Below, piece by piece: positions 16,384 through 24,454 of a DNA stretch of 28,371 bases; positions within the stretch are counted from its first letter, which is position 1, and every line of letters begins with the position of its first letter. The notes under the pieces are model-generated. The model was given only the letters and a program-made list of their open reading frames with translations, was not told the DNA's origin and ran no database searches. The stretch is from positions 1-28,371 of the forward strand of contig JAKBPM010000010.1 of assembly GCA_021829515.1 (NCBI GenBank), written 5' to 3'. Position numbers and translations under genes: made by a program. This DNA is from Nitrospirota bacterium (GTDB lineage Bacteria > Nitrospirota_A > Leptospirillia > Leptospirillales > Leptospirillaceae).

Positions 16384-18042
16384 ATGACCTTAAACGGAGA
16401 CATCTTTACTTCAGCACTGATGCTCATTGCCCCATGGCCGCTTCTGATTGTTGGAGCTGCTCTTGGTATCAGGGCAAACAACCATATTGCCCTGATCAAA
16501 AAATCATCTCTGGCCGCATCCACATTTGCCTTGATTACATCGATTCTCGCCGCTTTTTCGTACATCATGACACAAGCCGTTCCCCAAAATTATTTCTCCA
16601 TAGATCTTCCAGCAGGCCTGGGTGCTTTTTCTATTGATACATCCGTTACACCACTTACCATTATTATGCTGGTCCTGGTCGCTTTTGTCGGGACAATTGT
16701 TTCCCGTTACTCTCTGCGATATATGGATGGCGACAGAAACGAGGGACTTTTCCATCGTTGGCTCTGCCTCACGCTCGGTTCATTCTTTACCTTGATCGCA
16801 GTCGGCAATATCTGGGCATTCTTTGCCTCTTGGGTTGCAACAAGCCTATTCCTTCATAAACTTCTGATTTTTTACAAGGAGAGACCGATTGCCTTGATGG
16901 CGGCAGGAAAAAAATATCTGTTCAGCCGAATCTCCGATGCAACCCTTCTGCTTGCGATCATATTGATCGCGAAAACCCTTCACACAACAGAGTTTTCGGG
17001 TCTTAACGAGGCACTTACCGGTTTGCACTCTCCTTTACCCGAATCGTTAATCGTTGCGGGATATTTGATCGTCGCAAGCGCCATCCTCAAAAGCGCCCAA
17101 TTCCCATTTCACGGATGGTTGATTCAGGTCATGGAAGCACCAACACCTGTTTCCGCACTTCTTCATGCTGGAATCATTTACACCGGTGCATTTCTTGTAC
17201 TGAGAATGAGTCCACTCTTATCGATTGCTGGAAGTAGCAGAGACGTCCTGATTGTTTTTGGAACCATCACCATCCTGACCACTTCGCTGATGATGCTCAC
17301 AGAAACGAATATCAAGGAGTCCCTAGCCTACTCCACTTCCGCCCAAATGGGCTTCATGTTGATGGAGTGCGGAATGGGTCTCTACAGTCTTGCGGTCATC
17401 CATATCCTTGGACACTCTGTCTACAAGGCTCATGCTTTCTTGTCATCCGGCAGTGTTGTTGACCATTTTCGGACTCCATCATTTAAGGCAAAAGAAACAC
17501 AATCCTCTTCCCGGAAGACCTTCCCCGGTCTTTTATTCGGAACTGGGATGACCCTAATGGTTGCCTGGCTATTTGGCATGAATTTTCGCGAACAGCCGGC
17601 ACTTTTGATCCTTGGAACGATTCTCTCCGTTGCTGTGGCTCAACTGATGCTTCCGGCCCTGACTGCAAGACATCCCCGAAAAGGAACATTAATCGTCTGG
17701 ATCTCTGGAATCAGTGCACTTGTCCTGTCCGGTTATTTTGGGCTTCATCAAATTTTTGAACATCTTCTGGGAAAAACACTTCTTGAGCCCAGATTCCCGG
17801 AAAACCTTTCGGAGATTCTGTTAAGTCTCTTCATAGCAGCAATATTCCTTTTGATATTTACTCTTCAGGCCAATCTTCACTCGTTGGAAAAGAGCCCCTT
17901 CTGGAATGCCATGTATGTGCACATCTATAACGGGCTCTATGTAGATACCATCATCAGCAGACTGATTCGCCGCCTGAATTTTGGAACCTCGGCAAAGGCG
18001 GCAGGATCTCCTGTTCTGAATCATAGGGAGGAGCTTCTATGA
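16384..18042 (+). CDS. dabB: DAB inorganic carbon transporter, membrane subunit DabB
   Basis: DabB, 552 residues, is a proton-translocating membrane subunit related to NuoL/MrpA-type antiporter subunits. With DabA it forms an energy-coupled pump that traps CO2 as bicarbonate for carbon fixation. About 13-14 hydrophobic helices are visible. The family core includes YLIVASAILKSAQFPFHGWLIQVMEAPTPVSALLHAGIIYTGAFLVLRMSPLL, which contains the conserved Lys and the PxPVSALLHAG segment, and ETNIKESLAYSTSAQMGFMLMECGMG. The start at 16384 is chosen because GGAGG (16374-16378) ends five bases before it. The in-frame ATGs at 16369 and 16372 lie before or overlap this site. The stop overlaps the dabA start (ATGA). 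The next-door DUF2309 protein rules out a complex I role. Confidence 0.92.
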   Translation: MTLNGDIFTSALMLIAPWPLLIVGAALGIRANNHIALIKKSSLAASTFALITSILAAFSYIMTQAVPQNYFSIDLPAGLGAFSIDTSVTPLTIIMLVLVAFVGTIVSRYSLRYMDGDRNEGLFHRWLCLTLGSFFTLIAVGNIWAFFASWVATSLFLHKLLIFYKERPIALMAAGKKYLFSRISDATLLLAIILIAKTLHTTEFSGLNEALTGLHSPLPESLIVAGYLIVASAILKSAQFPFHGWLIQVMEAPTPVSALLHAGIIYTGAFLVLRMSPLLSIAGSSRDVLIVFGTITILTTSLMMLTETNIKESLAYSTSAQMGFMLMECGMGLYSLAVIHILGHSVYKAHAFLSSGSVVDHFRTPSFKAKETQSSSRKTFPGLLFGTGMTLMVAWLFGMNFREQPALLILGTILSVAVAQLMLPALTARHPRKGTLIVWISGISALVLSGYFGLHQIFEHLLGKTLLEPRFPENLSEILLSLFIAAIFLLIFTLQANLHSLEKSPFWNAMYVHIYNGLYVDTIISRLIRRLNFGTSAKAAGSPVLNHREELL

Positions 18043-20510
18043 AAACGGCCAGTGAATATCTTGACCTCAGTGAGAAAATAGAAGCTGCCTGTCAAAAAAT
18101 TGCTCCACTATGGCCACTCAAAAATTTTGTGGCAGTCAACCCCTATTTTGGACTCAGGGACCAGCCGTTCGAAAAAGCCGGAAAAACCTTGTTAAAGCTC
18201 ACAGGGACAGGGCTCTTTATGGACAGGGAGTATTACCTGGAGCAGATGAAAAAAGGTCAGATCAGCAATCAGGATCTTGAGATGGCGTTATCGGAACGAG
18301 GAATCCACAGTGGCGCGGAAACATTCAAACTGCAGATGGAAAAGGGTTCCACAAAGAATATCAAGCCGGCTTCCCTTTTCAGTGATATCCTTTCAGAACA
18401 CGATCATCAAGACTGGTCCGGATTCATCACCGAGAGAATCAGCCACTATTGCGCATCATATTTTGATGAGGGACAAGCTCTCTGGAAAAATCCTTTCAGG
18501 AACCAATCCTTATATAACGGTTGGGTTGCATTCTCAAAAATTGATAAGAGCCCATGGGCAATGGGTCTTTCTGAAACCAGGAAATGGGTGGAAAAACTCC
18601 CGGACAACCCGGACGACTGTATTTCATGGGCGATACAGGAGCTTGAACTCCCTTTTGAAGCGATTGACCTCTATCTTCACAAAGCCATCCTCAGCATTTC
18701 AGGGTGGGCCGCTTGGGCAAGATACCTTGATTGGCAGGCACAGCTCAAACAGGAACAAAATCATTCGGCGAAAGATCTGCTTGCAGTGAGGGTGTCCTGG
18801 GATGCTCTGCTTTTCATCATGAAAAAGTCTCCGGAGATTTCCTTAAAATGGAAGCATGCCGCAGATCATTTTCTGACCCAATCACCGCTTCCTGAGCAAC
18901 CGATAGAATCAGTTCTTCACAGAGCCCTTGAATTCGGTTATCAAAAGCGTTTGATAAATGCCATCAGAACAAGCCTAAACTCTGATGTCAAGGAAATACG
19001 ACCTGATCTGCAAGCCATTTTTTGTATCGATGTACGCTCGGAAATCTTCCGGAGAGCACTGGAGCAAGTTGCGCCATCCGCAGAAACTTTGGGGTTTGCG
19101 GGATTTTTTGGCATGCTGGTGGAATATCTTCCATTTGGTGCCACGAAGTCCAAAAACCATCTTCCCATTTTATTTGCTCCGACATACCGTATCAGGGAGA
19201 TTCCAGAAGGAGCATCTAAAACAGAGCTAGAAGAACTCTTCAACAAGCGGCATCTGCGGGTAGGAGCATCCGATATATGGAAAACATTCAAAACATCAGC
19301 GGCTTCCTGTTTCTCCTTTGTTGAATCTGTGGGAATGCTGTCTGCGGCGAAGCTCATCGGAAACACAATGGGCTGGAGCCGACCAGTCGCTCACCCTAAC
19401 CTGAAAGGGTTAAAGACCAAAGAACTCCAGAGGATGTCTCCCGCCTTGGGAAAAGGTCCTGAACTCTCCGCAACAGGAAAAGAGCTTGAATCAGGAATCC
19501 CGGAACATGAAAGAGCAAATGTTGCAGAGTTTATTCTCAAAAACATGGGCCTTGTCCGGAATTTTTCACCCATCGTACTTTTGGTTGGCCACGGAAGCAG
19601 CACACTGAATAACCCTCAGGCAACCGGTCTCGATTGCGGAGCGTGTGCCGGACAAACGGGCGAAGTCAGCGCAAGGGTTGCCGCAGCATTATTAAACGAT
19701 CCAGACACCCGAAAACAGCTTGCATCTGATAAAGGGATTGTTATTCCGGATGACACGTTCTTCATACCGGCACTCCATGATACAACCACCGATAATGTCA
19801 CGCTCTTTGACATACAGTCACTTCCGACATCTTTGGGAGAAAGTCTTGCTCGCCTTGAAACATGGCTTTTTCAGGCAGGGCAAATCAGCAGGATCGAAAG
19901 GGCGGGTCTCCTTGGAATCAAAGAGCTTTCTCCTGAAAAAATTACAGATAACCTCAGGAGAAGGGCCAATGACTGGTCTGAAGTGCGGCCAGAATGGGGA
20001 TTAGCTGGAAACGCGGCTTTTATCGCAGCACCCAGAAGCAGAACGGTCGGGATCAATCTTTCCGGAAGAGCCTTCCTGCATAATTATACTTGGCAAAACG
20101 ATCCTGAATTCAAAACGCTTGAACTGATCATGAGTGCACCAATGGTCGTGGCAAACTGGATTAACATGCAGTACTTCGGATCAATGGTGGATAATCGGTT
20201 ATATGGAAGTGGAAACAAGGTTTTGCATAATGTTGTCGGCGGTTCCATCGGTGTGCTTGAAGGCAACGCAGGAGATCTTAGAACAGGACTTGCCATGCAG
20301 TCGCTTCATAACGGAAGAGAATGGATTCATGAACCCATTCGTCTTCATGTTGTCATTGAAGCACCACAATCTCCCATTGAAGAAGTCATCAAAAAACACA
20401 CCCTTGTCAGGGAACTGATTGAAAACGAATGGCTTTACTTCTTCAACATGGATAGTGATGGAAGGCTCCATCAAAGGAGCTCCAATGGAACATGGCTGGA
20501 GATCACTTGA
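18039..20510 (+). CDS. dabA: DAB inorganic carbon transporter, carbonic-anhydrase-like subunit DabA
   Basis: DabA (DUF2309, formerly UPF0753), 823 residues, is the cytoplasmic zinc protein related to beta-carbonic anhydrases. It is thought to hydrate CO2 one way, driven by the cation flow through DabB. The predicted metal and catalytic residues are all present: C329 and D331 in FCIDVRSE, H518 in VGHGSS, and C533 in LDCGACAGQTGE. The 15-residue H-to-C spacing equals that of the Halothiobacillus protein (H524, C539). The N-terminal PLKNFVAVNPYFGLRDQPF and the C-terminal GNAGDLRTGLAMQSLH are also typical. It overlaps dabB by four bases. A strong hairpin follows at 20559. No soluble domain is missing and the length is within the family range. 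Confidence 0.95.
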   Translation: MKTASEYLDLSEKIEAACQKIAPLWPLKNFVAVNPYFGLRDQPFEKAGKTLLKLTGTGLFMDREYYLEQMKKGQISNQDLEMALSERGIHSGAETFKLQMEKGSTKNIKPASLFSDILSEHDHQDWSGFITERISHYCASYFDEGQALWKNPFRNQSLYNGWVAFSKIDKSPWAMGLSETRKWVEKLPDNPDDCISWAIQELELPFEAIDLYLHKAILSISGWAAWARYLDWQAQLKQEQNHSAKDLLAVRVSWDALLFIMKKSPEISLKWKHAADHFLTQSPLPEQPIESVLHRALEFGYQKRLINAIRTSLNSDVKEIRPDLQAIFCIDVRSEIFRRALEQVAPSAETLGFAGFFGMLVEYLPFGATKSKNHLPILFAPTYRIREIPEGASKTELEELFNKRHLRVGASDIWKTFKTSAASCFSFVESVGMLSAAKLIGNTMGWSRPVAHPNLKGLKTKELQRMSPALGKGPELSATGKELESGIPEHERANVAEFILKNMGLVRNFSPIVLLVGHGSSTLNNPQATGLDCGACAGQTGEVSARVAAALLNDPDTRKQLASDKGIVIPDDTFFIPALHDTTTDNVTLFDIQSLPTSLGESLARLETWLFQAGQISRIERAGLLGIKELSPEKITDNLRRRANDWSEVRPEWGLAGNAAFIAAPRSRTVGINLSGRAFLHNYTWQNDPEFKTLELIMSAPMVVANWINMQYFGSMVDNRLYGSGNKVLHNVVGGSIGVLEGNAGDLRTGLAMQSLHNGREWIHEPIRLHVVIEAPQSPIEEVIKKHTLVRELIENEWLYFFNMDSDGRLHQRSSNGTWLEIT

Positions 20511-20558
20511 ATCATGCAAGATTCCAATCTCCATAAAAACAGCGGTTTGCCTTAGGAT

Positions 20559-20587
20559 GGGCCGGAGGAGAAGACCTCCTCCGGCCC
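20559..20587 (+). terminator. GC-rich hairpin after dabA
   Basis: GGGCCGGAGGA (20559-20569) pairs perfectly with TCCTCCGGCCC (20577-20587) around a seven-base loop. It is followed by TTGAGGTTGCTTT, a poor T-tract. It may terminate most dabBA transcripts, or attenuate them while allowing some readthrough into the kinase gene, or stabilise the mRNA end. Confidence 0.65.
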
Positions 20588-20665
20588 TTGAGGTTGCTTT
20601 ATGAACCTAAATAAGGTTTTAGCCGGACCATTGCAATTGGCTTAATAGTGGTAGAGGACGCTCAA

Positions 20666-22639
20666 ATGAGCAAAAACCGAAAAATCCAATCTGGTCCCAA
20701 TAATATGTACCCTCTTCCGTTGGATCAGCTCCCGTCGAAAATTGGTGAGAGATCCTTGCCCATTGGAATATGCATATTCAATGCCCATAAGAAAGCTCTT
20801 TTCAAAACTCCACTTTTCGAAACCATGTCCAATGGCTTGAGAGTCGAAAAAAAAGGATTTCCTCTTCTTTCTGATGAAATATTATCTTTTACCTTCTCCG
20901 AAAAATATGAAAAGGAATCCATCACACAATACCAGACCAAAGACCGGGATGGACTCCCCCATATCATCCTCTGCAGAGTCTTTGCGGTTGAAAAGGGATC
21001 TATGGATCCAGCTGTTTTTCTTGCCCATATTCAAGACATGACCGATATCGAAACACAATCAAGGGAAAGCCTCATAATCAGTCGATATCAGGCAGTCCTC
21101 GGTAAAATTGCCCATCTGGCTGTCAGTGGGGCCTCACTCAAGGATGTCGCGGATTTCACCTCCAGAGAAACGGCCACAGCTTTAAATGTTGAGTTTTGCA
21201 AGATTCTCATTCCTGGGGATTCTGATCCACTCCTGCATCTTCTTGCCGGGGTAGGATGGCAGGAAGGACTCGTTGGGAGTTATGTCCAGGAAGGGGGCAT
21301 TTATTCACAGGCTGGTTTTGCCATCCGGGAAAAGAAGGCGGTCATTGTTCGGGACATGGGTGTCGAGCACCGATTCTCACCATCGACTCTCCTCTCAAGT
21401 CATCATGTTCGCTCAGGTGTCAGCGTACCCATGATGTTTCAGGGACAAGTTCTCGGCGCAATGAGCATCCATACTGTTTCCGCTCGTAGTTTTGATGCCA
21501 GGGAAATCGATTTCCTTGAAACAGTGGCCAACACCTTCGCAACAATTCTTGATCGATGGAAAAGAGAAGAAACCCAATTATCCCTCTATAAAAGACTTTT
21601 CGCTCAAGTTCAAGATGGGGTGATTCTCACTGACAAAAACGGCATTATTCTTGAATGGAATCCGGCAATGGAAAGAATGTCCGGATGGTCCAGGGAAGAG
21701 ACCATCGGAAAAACCCCCGCATTACTTTCATCGGGACGACAAAGTCCAGATTTCTATAACTTGTTATGGCAAACATTACTTTCCGGAAAATCCTTTGTCG
21801 GGAGGTTTATCAACCGGCAAAAAAACCAATCCGAATTTCTTGTTTGGGAAAATATCAGCCCCGTTATGGATCCTGACAATACCATTCGATATTTTCTTTC
21901 CATTCTCACCGACCTTTCCGAGAGAGAAAAGTTACTCGAGGCACTCAGACAGACAGAACAGATCAAGCTGGTGGGTCAACTTTCAGGAGGACTGCTTCAC
22001 GAAATCAGGAATCCTCTCATTGGAATGGGGAGTCTCGCAGATCATATTGGAGCGTCAAATAAACTTCCAGAGGAGTTGAGAAGACAGGTTCAGCTGATCG
22101 CCGGGGAAGCCAGAAGGATTGATGAATTACTGGAGTCCCATCTTTCCGTCATGAGACCCAAATCCTTTGACTTTCAACTTCTCGATCTGGTGGATCTGGT
22201 CGAAGATGCACATTCTCTCCTTGCCCAGGCATTCCGTAAGTCTAAAATTCATTTTTCACTTTCTCTTGAAGACCCCATTGAACCAATAGAGGGAGCACGT
22301 GGTCCTCTTCAACAGGTCTTTTTGAACCTCATGATGAATGCTATTGACGCTATGCCAGAGGGAGGGAGCATTACCATCGGCATGAAACCCTGCCTCCATC
22401 ACGATAAAAAAGGCATTAATATAATGATTACAGACTCCGGAAAAGGAATTCCAGACCATATCCTGAAAAGACTTCATGAGCCATTTTTCACGTATGGAAA
22501 AGCCAAAGGAGTGGGGCTTGGACTTTCCATTACAAGAGATATTGTCGACAGACATCAAGGGAAAATCTCTATAGAAAGCCCTTCTGGGCAGGGCGTCAGG
22601 GCAACAGTGTGGTTGCCGGTAAAACAGGAGGATAAATGA
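20666..22639 (+). CDS. Soluble GAF/PAS sensor histidine kinase (NtrB-like)
   Basis: A 657-residue histidine kinase without transmembrane segments, so it should sense a cytoplasmic signal. In order: an N-terminal region of about 130 residues that may be PAS-like (PIGICIFNAHKKALFKTPLFE), a GAF domain (about 145-295), a PAS domain (about 310-420; RLFAQVQDGVILTDKNGIILEWNPAMERMSGWS), then HisKA with the H-box GGLLHEIRNPLIGMG (phosphorylated H445). The ATPase core has LNLMMNAIDAMPEGG (N box), DSGKGIP (G1) and GVGLGLSITRDIV (G2). ATG at 20666 has AGAGGA seven bases upstream; the GTG at 20648 is less likely. It overlaps the response regulator gene by four bases, so the two form a pair. The ligand is unknown; regulation of the neighbouring DAB pump is inferred. 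Confidence 0.92.
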   Translation: MSKNRKIQSGPNNMYPLPLDQLPSKIGERSLPIGICIFNAHKKALFKTPLFETMSNGLRVEKKGFPLLSDEILSFTFSEKYEKESITQYQTKDRDGLPHIILCRVFAVEKGSMDPAVFLAHIQDMTDIETQSRESLIISRYQAVLGKIAHLAVSGASLKDVADFTSRETATALNVEFCKILIPGDSDPLLHLLAGVGWQEGLVGSYVQEGGIYSQAGFAIREKKAVIVRDMGVEHRFSPSTLLSSHHVRSGVSVPMMFQGQVLGAMSIHTVSARSFDAREIDFLETVANTFATILDRWKREETQLSLYKRLFAQVQDGVILTDKNGIILEWNPAMERMSGWSREETIGKTPALLSSGRQSPDFYNLLWQTLLSGKSFVGRFINRQKNQSEFLVWENISPVMDPDNTIRYFLSILTDLSEREKLLEALRQTEQIKLVGQLSGGLLHEIRNPLIGMGSLADHIGASNKLPEELRRQVQLIAGEARRIDELLESHLSVMRPKSFDFQLLDLVDLVEDAHSLLAQAFRKSKIHFSLSLEDPIEPIEGARGPLQQVFLNLMMNAIDAMPEGGSITIGMKPCLHHDKKGINIMITDSGKGIPDHILKRLHEPFFTYGKAKGVGLGLSITRDIVDRHQGKISIESPSGQGVRATVWLPVKQEDK

Positions 22640-24027
22640 TTGCCAATATCTTATTTATAGAAGATGAGCCCTCTATTCGGGAAGCTTTTTCGATAAAACT
22701 CTCGGAAAAAGGTTACCTCGTCCAGACAGCGCGTAATGGAGAGGAAGGGATTGGAATGCTCAAGAAATTCAATCCCGATATTCTGATCCTCGATATGGTC
22801 ATGGCCGGAATGTCCGGGCTCGACGTTTTAAAGGAAGTCAGAAGCCAGGATTCGGAAATTCCTGTTGTCGTACTCACTGCGAGGGGTACTGTTAAGGATG
22901 CGGTAGAGGCCATGCGACTTGGAGCCTTTGATTTTGTCACAAAGAGTATCGACATGGATGAACTCTTGCTATCACTGGCCAATGCAACACGATTTCTCTC
23001 TCTTTCAAGAGAGGCACGGTATTGGACCGGAAAAGAATCTGAGCGTTACGCACTTGAACATATGGTTGCCGAAAGTGAAACAAGCCTGCACCTCAAAAAA
23101 CAGGTCCGGGATCTTGCAAGTAATGATCAAGTGACTGTTCTCCTTCAAGGAGAAACAGGTAGCGGAAAAGAATACGTTTCAAAAGTCCTACACTACAACG
23201 GACCACTTGGAAACCGGCCTTTCATAGAAGTGGACTGCCCCGCGATTCCTTCAGAGCTATTCGAAAGCGAACTGTTTGGTTATGAGAAAGGGTCTTTTAC
23301 CGGAGCTTCCGGAAAAAAAGTTGGGTTGATCGAACTTGCCGATGGGGGAACCGTTCTTCTTGATGAGATCGGAGACTTACCACTCCCCCTTCAGGCAAAA
23401 TTATTAAGGGTTATTGAGGAGAGAACCATCCGACGAGTGGGTGGAGGCGCACAGTTTCCTGTGAATGTCCGTTTTATGGCTGCAACACATAGAGATCTGA
23501 GACAAGCGGTTAAAAATGGGACTTTCAGGGAAGATCTCTTCTATCGCTTGAATGTCGTTGTCCTTCCCATCCCTCCGCTTCGAGAAAGGCGTAAAGACAT
23601 CATCCCGATTTCAGAGAAGTTCTTATATAAATCAGCGCAAATTTTTCGAAAAAAGATCCATAGAATTTCACCATCAGCAAAGCAGCTTCTAATCAGCTAC
23701 GACTTTCCAGGAAATATCAGGGAACTATCCAATCTGATAGAGCGCGCTGTGCTTTATTGTTCTGGAACCCAATTGGAATGTGAGCATTTTCCTGCAGAAT
23801 TACAATGCAAAAAAATCATATCAGGAGAGGATAAATCTTCGGAAAAACATTCAGATCAACAGGAACTGGCTATTCCATTCCGGATTGGAGCGGATTCTCT
23901 TGAAAGCCACGAACGAGAACTGATCGCAAAAGTACTCGCACATTCGAATGGAAAAAAGACAATGGCCGCCAAATTTCTGGGAATTAGCAGATGGGCACTG
24001 GATCGAAGAATCAAAGAGGGAGGATAA
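22636..24027 (+). CDS. NtrC-type sigma-54-dependent response regulator
   Basis: A 463-residue transcription activator with three modules. The receiver domain (1-120) carries the acidic pair E9/D10, the phospho-acceptor D53 in LILDMVMAGMSG, and the lysine in DFVTKS. The AAA+ sigma-54 interaction domain (about 145-370) carries Walker A GETGSGKE (172-179), the sigma-54 contact loop GSFTGA (219-224, a known variant of GAFTGA), Walker B VLLDEIGD and the arginine-finger region REDLFYRLNVVVLPIPPLRER. A Fis-type helix-turn-helix ends the protein (GKKTMAAKFLGISRWALDRRIKEGG). It overlaps the kinase gene (ATGA). Together with the -24/-12 promoter before dabB this points to sigma-54 control of the DAB operon. 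A strong bidirectional hairpin follows. Confidence 0.95.
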   Translation: MIANILFIEDEPSIREAFSIKLSEKGYLVQTARNGEEGIGMLKKFNPDILILDMVMAGMSGLDVLKEVRSQDSEIPVVVLTARGTVKDAVEAMRLGAFDFVTKSIDMDELLLSLANATRFLSLSREARYWTGKESERYALEHMVAESETSLHLKKQVRDLASNDQVTVLLQGETGSGKEYVSKVLHYNGPLGNRPFIEVDCPAIPSELFESELFGYEKGSFTGASGKKVGLIELADGGTVLLDEIGDLPLPLQAKLLRVIEERTIRRVGGGAQFPVNVRFMAATHRDLRQAVKNGTFREDLFYRLNVVVLPIPPLRERRKDIIPISEKFLYKSAQIFRKKIHRISPSAKQLLISYDFPGNIRELSNLIERAVLYCSGTQLECEHFPAELQCKKIISGEDKSSEKHSDQQELAIPFRIGADSLESHERELIAKVLAHSNGKKTMAAKFLGISRWALDRRIKEGG

Positions 24028-24065
24028 AAAAAGGGGATCGAGAGATAAATCCCCCGATCCCCTTT
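24026..24065 (-). terminator. Bidirectional terminator between regulator and IDH operon
   Basis: AAAGGGGATCG (24030-24040) pairs perfectly with CGATCCCCTTT (24055-24065) around a 14-base loop. Read on the minus strand the hairpin ends in seven Ts, a good intrinsic terminator for the IDH operon. On the plus strand the T-tract is only three bases, so it ends the regulator transcript less efficiently. Confidence 0.85.
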
Positions 24066-24079
24066 AAAGTAGCTAGAAA

Positions 24080-24427
24080 TCAGTAGGCTTTGCTGAAACC
24101 AGCTTCATCTCCGTAATTCCAAAGCTTTTGAGCTGCAGACCATTTCCATTTTTTGGTCAGGTTCGCAAGCAGAACATCCACATCTGCATCCGTAACGGGA
24201 CCCTTTGCCATAAATCGGCATCGATACCAGTTGACCATCATCAAATCCGGGCTGACATACCCTGGCCAAACCTTGGTTCCCCTGTTTGAGATGAACTCAA
24301 TCTTGAAGGCCCCATAATCATCAAAATTTGGAATACCATCTTCTGTGATGATATAGACATCCACGCCGACTAGAGTGACGGGTTTTGCAGGCCGTTTTGC
24401 CCGTCTGCTGGTTGCTTCTGTAAGCAT
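24080..24427 (-). CDS. Stand-alone IDH C-terminal-domain-like protein
   Basis: A 115-residue protein encoded 27 bases after the isocitrate dehydrogenase gene, with AAGGAG eight bases before the ATG. The stretch FKIEFISNRGTKVWP...WYRCRFM and the ending KLWNYGDEAGFSK resemble, from memory, the extra C-terminal domain carried by the longer IDHs of Thermus and Rickettsia (pattern SNRGxKVYP...WRCRF). Adding 115 to the 336 residues of the neighbour gives roughly the length of those fused enzymes. It may bind the IDH dimer and affect oligomerisation or regulation. The N-terminus is basic (SRRAKRPAKP). No catalytic motif is seen. Family assignment is moderately confident; function is inferred. Confidence 0.65.
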   Translation of the reverse strand: MLTEATSRRAKRPAKPVTLVGVDVYIITEDGIPNFDDYGAFKIEFISNRGTKVWPGYVSPDLMMVNWYRCRFMAKGPVTDADVDVLLANLTKKWKWSAAQKLWNYGDEAGFSKAY

Positions 24428-24454
24428 CGTAATTCTCCTTATTCTCGATAGAGA

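Noticed and set aside
20588..20665. Possible second sigma-54 promoter before the kinase gene
   Set aside because: GG and GC dinucleotides occur (GGACCATTGC) but their spacing is 8 rather than 12, so this is not a -24/-12 element.
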